Shown here piece by piece: positions 47,123 through 52,587 of a stretch of 52,587 nt of DNA; position 1 is the first letter of the stretch, and each line of letters starts with the position of its first letter. The DNA is taken from contig NZ_AXWV01000028.1 of the NCBI RefSeq assembly GCF_000482845.1, positions 1 to 52,587 of the forward strand, given 5' to 3'. Source of the DNA: Anaerobiospirillum succiniciproducens DSM 6400 (GTDB lineage: Bacteria > Pseudomonadota > Gammaproteobacteria > Enterobacterales > Succinivibrionaceae). The notes under the pieces were generated by a model. It was not told where the DNA came from. It saw only the letters and a list, made by a program, of their open reading frames with translations, and did not search any database. The position numbers were made by a program, and so were the translations under genes.

Positions 47123-48268
47123 ATGTTCTACACTCACAATAGCTCTATACGTAACTTCATACGTAGAGCAATTATGGTTTTCGCTTCATTAGCTATGATT
47201 ATCGGTCTGAGCGCATGCTCTGACGAATCAAAAGTGGCTAAGGTTGATGGCAAAAGCGGTAGCACTAATGTAGTTAAAGCTCAAATTGTTCTTAAGGTAG
47301 GTTACGACGGTGTTGCTGGTGAGCCTCTAGATCTCGGCATGCAACGCTGGAAAGAAGAACTTGAAAACCGCACTCATGGAAGAATTTCTCTTGAGCTTTA
47401 TCCAAGTGCATCTTTAGGTGAAAAGAACTCAATTTTAGAGCGTATGCAGCAAGGTGAGCATCTCGCTACTGTTGTAGATGGTGCCAGCCTCTATACCATG
47501 GGGGCCTATGACTTAGGTGTTCTGTATGGCCCATATCTGTTCAATAACTGGGATGAAGCTTTACGTCTTGTAGATAGCAAGTGGACCAAAGCACAATTTG
47601 ATAAGTTATCTAGAGAACACAACATCAGAGTTATATCCTTTGACTGGTGCTATGGTGTGCGCCATCTTTTAACTACTCGACCAATTACCAAATTCTCTGA
47701 GTTACAAGGTCTGCGCATTCGTACCCCAATGAATGACATTCAGTACAAGACTTGGCAAACCTTTGGTACTGAGCCTACCAAGATGGAAGCAACTAAGGTT
47801 TTAGCCGCACTGCGCAATAAAGAGATCGATGCTGTAGAGCGACCTATCGCTACTATTTATGCAGGAGGCTTTTACAAAGCAGCTCCATATTTGTTAAAAA
47901 CTGCCCACGTATATGACCTTAGTGGTGTAGCTGTTTCCAATGCATTCTGGCAGTCACTAAGCACCTCAGATCAGGAGATCTTCAAACAAAGCTGCGATCG
48001 TGCTGCAAAATTCTTTAATGTGGTTCAAATGGCTGTTGAGCATGCTGCATATAAACAGCTGATTGCTGCAGGTGTAACTGTGACCGAGCCATCTCCTCAG
48101 TTCTTTAGAGAAATCAACACTGCAGCAAGATCTTTCTATGGTCGTCGTGATGTTTCAGAGCACTGGACTCCTGGTCTTTACTACCAAACTGTTAACGCTA
48201 AGCACGTGCCTTGGTCTTACTACACCGGTAACGGCTTAGACCAAGAGACCGGCAGCCTAAAGAAATAA
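47123..48268 (+). CDS. TRAP transporter solute-binding lipoprotein (DctP family)
   Basis: 381 residues. N-terminal membrane segment with lipobox LSAC (Cys32), so probably lipid-anchored, unlike most free periplasmic DctP proteins. The DctP fold is visible: LKVGYDGVAGEPLDLGMQRWKEELENRTHGRISLELYPSASLGEKNSILERMQQG, then FSELQGLRIRTPMNDIQYKTWQTFGTEPTKMEATKVLAALRNKEIDAVERP. The Arg of LRIRTP is the family's carboxylate-binding position. No dctQ/dctM membrane genes are in the window. Its position next to uxuA/uxuB suggests a uronate or related organic acid ligand (inference). A terminator follows. Confidence 0.9.
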   Translation: MFYTHNSSIRNFIRRAIMVFASLAMIIGLSACSDESKVAKVDGKSGSTNVVKAQIVLKVGYDGVAGEPLDLGMQRWKEELENRTHGRISLELYPSASLGEKNSILERMQQGEHLATVVDGASLYTMGAYDLGVLYGPYLFNNWDEALRLVDSKWTKAQFDKLSREHNIRVISFDWCYGVRHLLTTRPITKFSELQGLRIRTPMNDIQYKTWQTFGTEPTKMEATKVLAALRNKEIDAVERPIATIYAGGFYKAAPYLLKTAHVYDLSGVAVSNAFWQSLSTSDQEIFKQSCDRAAKFFNVVQMAVEHAAYKQLIAAGVTVTEPSPQFFREINTAARSFYGRRDVSEHWTPGLYYQTVNAKHVPWSYYTGNGLDQETGSLKK

Positions 48269-48298
48269 CAAATCTCAAACTTTCCTTTTAACAAACTC

Positions 48299-48330
48299 TG
48301 GCCTTGCTTTAGCAAGGCCTTTTTGTTTGA
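48299..48330 (+). terminator. Intrinsic terminator of the TRAP binding protein gene
   Basis: GGCCTTGC-TTTA-GCAAGGCC followed by TTTTTGTTT, about 30 bases after the stop. Confidence 0.95.
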
Positions 48331-48683
48331 TACCTTCCATTTTTAAGCATTTAGACCCCACAGCACTGGCAACATCCCTTGAGTAACTTATCATCTCCTG
48401 ATTAAGCAAGTCTCATCCTTATGACAAGCTCACCTTATTACTTAAAACTACATAGCCCCCCATGACTGTGTAGTACAGCATTGCTCTACTGCAACTAGAA
48501 AAGTTTAGCGCGTGTAGCTTCACTACATGCATCTATTGACTGTACATACAGAAGCTGCAGTCATGTTCATTCAATAGTTCATTTAGTTTCACTCAACACT
48601 TGCGATTTTATACTAGAGCTCAAGCAATGAAAAACAAGCAATACAACCTGGAATATGCGTTAACAAACAACCATATTTGACCA

Positions 48684-48854
48684 ACTTGTATACAAGTATG
48701 GCAATGATTATCACTCAAACAAACCTGATGTTTGCGGGAAAATAGTCTAAAACTAGATTTGCATTACTTGTATGTCAGTGTAAAAAGTTATAGCTGATCA
48801 CAATTTTGTAAACTTGCTGAAAATTTACTCAAATTTATCTACTTGTATACTAGT
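48684..48854. promoter_or_regulatory. Two FadR/UxuR-type operator palindromes upstream of uxuA
   Basis: ACTTGTATACAAGT at 48684-48697 is a perfect palindrome; ACTTGTATACTAGT at 48841-48854 differs at one position and is followed by a further half site GTATACAG. The spacing is 157 bp and the second is 230 bases before uxuA. Regulators of hexuronate genes (UxuR, ExuR) belong to the GntR/FadR branch whose operators have this GTATAC core. The assignment to such a regulator is inference. Confidence 0.55.
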
Positions 48855-49084
48855 ATACAGAGCATAAAAGTCTTATACTTAGCACATCACATATATCCTA
48901 TTGGACATGCAGAGTTTAATCAGAAAATGCGATGTCTTTGGATATAAGAGGCACAATTAAGCTTAATCTAAGTTGCACATATAGCTTTGGTAACTAAGCA
49001 CCAATAGCAGTCTTTATTTCACTGCTAGCTTTTCGCCTCATATGTGACGCCAAAGATTTCTACTGCAAGCGGAGAGTTATTCTT

Positions 49085-50206
49085 ATGATGCACATGACAA
49101 TGCGTTGGTTCGGCCCTGAGCAGGACAGCATTACTCTGCAACAAATCCGTCAGGTTCCAGGAATGGAAGGTATCATCACTGCACTGCATGAGCTTCCAGC
49201 TGGTGAACCATGGCCTGAGGACATGGTCCGTGAGCGTAAGGCTTTGGTTGAAAAGAACGGACTTAAGCTTTTAGGTATCGAAAGCATTAATGTTCACGAG
49301 GACATCAAGTACGGTGCTTCTACTCGTGACATGTATATTGAGAACTACATTAAGTCTCTTGAGGCTGTAGGCAAGAACGACATTCACCTCGTTTGCTACA
49401 ACTTCATGCCTGTATTCGACTGGACTCGTACCGATTTAGCTCTTCCTCTTGAGGATGGCTCTACCGCTTTAGCATACGACGGTAAGGAAATTGAAGGTCT
49501 TAGCGCCGAGGATATGTTTGAGCGTATTGCTAACAACTCCAATGGCTTTGAAATGCCAGGTTGGGAGCTGAGCCGTAAGGACGAAATCACAGCGCAGATT
49601 AACAAGTTCAAGGGCATGACCGGCGATGAGCTGCGTGCTAACTTCAAGTACTTCTTAGAGGCCATTATGCCTACTTGTGAGAAGTACAACATCAAGATGG
49701 GTGTTCACCCTGATGATCCTTCTTACGATCTCTTTGGTATTCCACGTATTACCAAGTCTGAAGAAGACCTCGTTAAGATCGCAGGTTTATATGACAGCCC
49801 ATTAAATGGTTTCACCATTTGCACTGGCTCATTAGGTTCTAATCCTAATAACAATCTGCCAAAGATCATTCGTAATCCAATCATTGCTAAGCGCATCCAC
49901 TTTGCACACGTACGTAACGTTCTGCACACTGGCGATCACCAGTTCCACGAGAGCTCACACGTTTCCTGCACTGGCAGCTTAGATCTCTATGAGATCATGA
50001 AGGCCTTAGTTGAAATTGGCTTCAACGGCATTATTCGTCCAGATCATGGTCGTGAGATCTGGGGTGAGATTGCTCGCCCAGGTTACGGCTTATACGATCG
50101 TGCCTTAGGCGCAACCTATTTAATTGGTCTTGAAGAGGCCATTCGTAAGGGTAAAGGCATGCCTTACCCTGACAACATCAACTCAGTTACCGCTCCTTGG
50201 AAGTAA
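49085..50206 (+). CDS. uxuA: Mannonate dehydratase
   Basis: Dehydrates D-mannonate to 2-keto-3-deoxygluconate in glucuronate catabolism; Mn/Fe dependent. 373 residues (394 in E. coli). Family blocks: N-terminal MTMRWFGPEQDSITLQQIRQVPGMEGIITALHELPAGEPWP, MGVHPDDPSYDLFGIPRI, NGFTICTGSLGSNPNNNLP, RIHFAHVRNV, HESSHVSCTGSLDLYEIMKAL and RPDHGREIWGE, which together supply the His, Cys and Asp metal ligands. GGAGAG lies 8 bases before the ATG. UxuB follows 238 bases later, with a terminator between. Confidence 0.97.
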   Translation: MMHMTMRWFGPEQDSITLQQIRQVPGMEGIITALHELPAGEPWPEDMVRERKALVEKNGLKLLGIESINVHEDIKYGASTRDMYIENYIKSLEAVGKNDIHLVCYNFMPVFDWTRTDLALPLEDGSTALAYDGKEIEGLSAEDMFERIANNSNGFEMPGWELSRKDEITAQINKFKGMTGDELRANFKYFLEAIMPTCEKYNIKMGVHPDDPSYDLFGIPRITKSEEDLVKIAGLYDSPLNGFTICTGSLGSNPNNNLPKIIRNPIIAKRIHFAHVRNVLHTGDHQFHESSHVSCTGSLDLYEIMKALVEIGFNGIIRPDHGREIWGEIARPGYGLYDRALGATYLIGLEEAIRKGKGMPYPDNINSVTAPWK

Positions 50207-50230
50207 TCTGAGCTTAAGACAGAGTAAGTA

Positions 50231-50313
50231 CTAGAATCTGAACAGTTCTAGCAAAGTATATCGATAAGGCCATGTTTGACGCGTAAAGCTTTCAACATGG
50301 CCTTATTTTGGTT
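50231..50313 (+). terminator. Hairpins and terminator between uxuA and uxuB
   Basis: CTAGAA/TTCTAG at 50231-50251, then AAGGCCATGTT/AACATGGCCTT (50265-50305) followed by ATTTT. The second is a plausible intrinsic terminator with a 17-base loop. Confidence 0.75.
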
Positions 50314-50444
50314 AAACGGTAATTTGAGCTATACGTTTTACGTATCAAAGTTTGCTCATAGTGTACTAAGTCTTAGATATATGCATATTCCTTAGCATTC
50401 AACACATTGCCTAAGGTGTATTGCAATCGCCAAGAGGGTTGGTC

Positions 50445-52055
50445 ATGAAGGTTACTTTACAAGGCATTAAGGACACTGCTGCCTTTGCTGCAGCTAACGT
50501 TACCCTGCCAAAGTTTGATGTAGCAAAGGTACAAGAGGAAAGCCGCAACAATCCAGTGTGGTTACACTTTGGTGCTGGCAATATCTTCCGTGGTTTTGTC
50601 GCATCTCTACAGCAGCAACTCTTAGACAGTGGCGATCAAAGCTCAGGCATTCAGACTCTCTCTGTTTATGATGGTGCCATCATTGATGACGTGTTCACTC
50701 CTCATGACAAGCTCACTATGGAAGTTACCTTACTTCCTGACACCAATGTAGAGCTGCGTGTAATTGGCTCAGTTGTGCATGGCTATAAGCTCAATGGCAC
50801 TGCTAAAGAAGACGAAAATGAAGTTAAAGCACTGATTGCTAAACCATCTGTACAGTTAGTCTCCTACACCATTACCGAAAAGGGTTATGCCATTCGTGGT
50901 ATCGATGGTGACTACCTTGAGCAAGTGAAGTTAGATATGGCCTCAGGACCTAGCAAGGTTGGCCACGCCATGTCATGGACTGTAGCTCTGCTGCATGAAC
51001 GCTTTAAGGCCGGTGCCAAACCAATTGCCATGGTTTCAATGGATAACTGCTCTCACAATGGCGACAAGCTTAAAGCAGCTGTTTTAGAGATCGCTAAGGC
51101 ATGGTTAGATAAGGGCTTTGTAGATGCAGCCTTTATTGCATACTTAGAAGATGAGTCTAAGGTATCTTTCCCTTGGACCATGATCGACAAGATTACCCCT
51201 CGTCCAGACGCTTCCATTGCTGCATTACTCAAAGATCGCGGTATTGAAGATATGGAACCAATCAAGACAGCTCGTGGTTCTTTCATTGCTCCATTTGTTA
51301 ACGCTGAAAAGCCACAGTACCTTATCGTTGAAGATAAGTTCCCAAATGGCCGTCCACCTCTTGAGAAGGCTGGCGTGCTCTTTACTGATGGGGCTGGCGT
51401 CGATCTGTGCGAGCGCATGAAGGTTACTACTTGCTTAAACCCTCTGCATACTGCCTTAGCAGTTTACGGTTGTGTGCTTGGCTATGAGCGCATTGCTGCA
51501 GAGATGGATGATCCTCAGTTAGTAGCTTTAGTTAAGAAGCTTGGCTATGATGAGGGCTTAAAGGTAGTTGATGATCCTAAGATCCTCAACCCACGTGACT
51601 TCTTAACTGAAGTTATCGAGCAGCGTCTGACTAACAAGTGCCTGCCTGACTCTCCTCAACGTATTGCTACAGATACATCTCAAAAGGTACCAGTGCGCTT
51701 TGGTGAGACCTTAAAGAACTATAAGAAGAAAGGCTTAGACGCAACTGAGCTTACCGCACTACCTCTGGCTATTGCTGGCTGGATGCGCTACCTCTTAGCC
51801 ATTGATGATAAGGGTAATGCCTTTAGCTTATCTGACGATCCTCTTAATGATGAGCTCACTTCCAAGATGGCTGGTATCGAGTTTGGCAAGGTAGAGAGTG
51901 TTGGTGACAAGCTCCATCCAATTTTAAGTAACCCAACTCTTTTCGGTGTTGACCTTTACTCTATCGGTTTAGGCACCAAGATCGAAGACTTATTCAAAGA
52001 GATGATCCGCGCACCTGGTGCTGTTCGCTCCACATTGATTAAATACTTAGGTTAA
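50445..52055 (+). CDS. uxuB: D-mannonate oxidoreductase (fructuronate reductase), mannitol dehydrogenase family
   Basis: Reduces D-fructuronate to D-mannonate with NADH, the step before UxuA. 536 residues, long for the family (486 in E. coli UxuB). N-terminal Rossmann region WLHFGAGNIFRGF, SVYDGA; catalytic segment ITEKGYAI and MSMDNCSHNGDKL; VSFPWTMIDKITPRP and MKVTTCLNPLHTALAVYG, where the Lys and Asn/His are characteristic of polyol-specific long-chain dehydrogenases. AGAGGG precedes the ATG at 50445; a TTG at 50421 opens the frame. A tagaturonate or mannitol-type specificity cannot be excluded, but the neighbour uxuA favours fructuronate. Confidence 0.9.
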   Translation: MKVTLQGIKDTAAFAAANVTLPKFDVAKVQEESRNNPVWLHFGAGNIFRGFVASLQQQLLDSGDQSSGIQTLSVYDGAIIDDVFTPHDKLTMEVTLLPDTNVELRVIGSVVHGYKLNGTAKEDENEVKALIAKPSVQLVSYTITEKGYAIRGIDGDYLEQVKLDMASGPSKVGHAMSWTVALLHERFKAGAKPIAMVSMDNCSHNGDKLKAAVLEIAKAWLDKGFVDAAFIAYLEDESKVSFPWTMIDKITPRPDASIAALLKDRGIEDMEPIKTARGSFIAPFVNAEKPQYLIVEDKFPNGRPPLEKAGVLFTDGAGVDLCERMKVTTCLNPLHTALAVYGCVLGYERIAAEMDDPQLVALVKKLGYDEGLKVVDDPKILNPRDFLTEVIEQRLTNKCLPDSPQRIATDTSQKVPVRFGETLKNYKKKGLDATELTALPLAIAGWMRYLLAIDDKGNAFSLSDDPLNDELTSKMAGIEFGKVESVGDKLHPILSNPTLFGVDLYSIGLGTKIEDLFKEMIRAPGAVRSTLIKYLG

Positions 52056-52403
52056 TTCCTAACTTAATAACGATTCTATTGCAAACTACTAAGACTCGTG
52101 AGGCTCTTGCTACAATGCTTAAACACGTTGTAGCGAGGGCTTTTTTTTCATCCATAGACACTTTATCACTCCCCTCACAATCCACCCCCGAACCCCGCAT
52201 TGCCCAGGCTCCCGCATAATCCACTCGCCATTCCATGTTGCCAGGCTTAACCACATTCTACTCCTTTGGTCAATGTTTTTTATAGATCTAGGGAGCTAGG
52301 CATACTGGCCTGATGAGGGGCTGCAGCATATGCATGCTGCGCCCCTTTTGGCTTTATAAGCTAATCTAAGTCTGAGCGATACAGGTAACCTCTGTTACTA
52401 TAG
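52056..52403. other. Gap between uxuB and the partial gene
   Basis: Holds the uxuB terminator and a strong hairpin GGGGC.GCAGCAT/ATGCTGC.GCCCC at 52317-52345, followed on the plus strand by TTTT. It may separate the two convergent transcripts. No gene is seen. Confidence 0.55.
52103..52149 (+). terminator. Intrinsic terminator of uxuB
   Basis: GCTCTTGCTACAA and TTGTAGCGAGGGC pair around an 11-base loop and are followed by eight T residues. Confidence 0.92.
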
Positions 52404-52587
52404 CTATATCTCCGGCACTTCCTCTAAATCTTCTGAAACACTGACAGGCATATCTATAGTCTGTCCAAGTTTTGCAACTGTCATCACTGATCTAGGCAGC
52501 TCAATCTTTAACTGTCTCAACAAAAATTCTTGGGCTCCAACAATTGGCTTCCATATCATGCCCGCTTTATACTGCTCTACCGTAATG
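52404..52587 (-). CDS. 3' end of an unrecognised gene (partial at window edge)
   Basis: The minus strand is open from the window edge for 60 codons to a TAG, reading MIWKPIVGAQEFLLRQLKIE, then LPRSVMTVAKLGQTIDMPVS and an acidic end SEDLEEVPEI. Composition and amphipathic helices look protein-like, and the two other minus-strand frames are closed early. I do not recognise it; a transposase C-terminus is one possibility. The 5' part lies outside the window. Confidence 0.5.
   Translation of the reverse strand, partial: ITVEQYKAGMIWKPIVGAQEFLLRQLKIELPRSVMTVAKLGQTIDMPVSVSEDLEEVPEI

Larger units (their letters stand above)
48269..49084. other. 816-bp regulatory region upstream of uxuA
   Basis: After the TRAP terminator there is no gene. 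Two GntR-type palindromes lie at 48684 and 48841. GGAGAG precedes the uxuA ATG. Confidence 0.55.

Noticed and set aside
52039..52254. A 71-codon minus-strand frame overlapping the uxuB end
   Set aside because: It runs across the uxuB terminator and has no protein-like features.

Overview
The window looks like the chromosome of a fermentative, host- or gut-associated gammaproteobacterium. Lineage markers are lapA/lapB/pyrF in the enterobacterial order, prmB followed by aroC, ybaB followed by recR, ytfK, sixA and an H-NS family protein. The metabolic genes (pyruvate formate-lyase and its activase, class I fumarase, FeoAB, CstA-type transport, uronate catabolism and a class III fructose-1,6-bisphosphatase) suit an anaerobe such as a member of the Succinivibrionaceae (Aeromonadales). 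The family name is an inference from gene content. No rRNA, tRNA, CRISPR array or phage block was found.

Layout. 0.4-9.5 kb: a ZIP metal transporter with a His/Cys-rich loop, a TnsB-like integrase-core protein, class I fumarase, a 1.4 kb gap with a possible structured RNA, a conserved membrane-anchored coiled-coil protein and an IS1634-type transposase. 9.7-16.4 kb: NfsA-type nitroreductase, aroC, prmB, ytfK, a 1.66 kb gap with several operator-like palindromes and a terminator, and sixA. 16.6-21.3 kb: an H-NS family protein with a long repetitive N-terminus, then pyrF, lapB, lapA. 21.6-29.5 kb: pflA, pflB, a 2 kb gap, class III fbp. 30.6-38.2 kb: a KdpE-like regulator lacking the phosphoacceptor Asp, a small exported protein, adk, htpG, a pyrE-like relic, recR, ybaB. 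38.6-45.9 kb: feoB, feoA, a 1.9 kb gap with an eight-copy 36-bp array, cstA, an outer-membrane beta-barrel protein. 47.1-52.6 kb: a lone TRAP solute-binding lipoprotein, uxuA, uxuB and the 3' end of an unrecognised gene.

Two genome-scale patterns stand out. First, only about 62% of the window is coding. Nearly every gene is alone with its own terminator, even where the same neighbours form operons elsewhere (prmB-aroC, lapA-lapB-pyrF, ybaB-recR, uxuA-uxuB, pflB-pflA); only feoA-feoB remains tightly coupled. Second, the gaps hold many short tandem arrays of 21-36 bp units. Unit sequence differs at each locus, and at several loci the array runs into, or resembles, the 3' end of the adjacent gene. 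This suggests arrays seeded by local duplication of gene ends.

Functional links. PflB/PflA, fumarase and FBPase fit mixed-acid or succinate fermentation with gluconeogenesis. UxuA/UxuB and possibly the TRAP binding protein form a uronate module, with two copies of a GntR/FadR-type palindrome upstream of uxuA. The identical 14-bp palindrome recurs at 14.8 kb in front of a possible small RNA, so the two loci may share a regulator.
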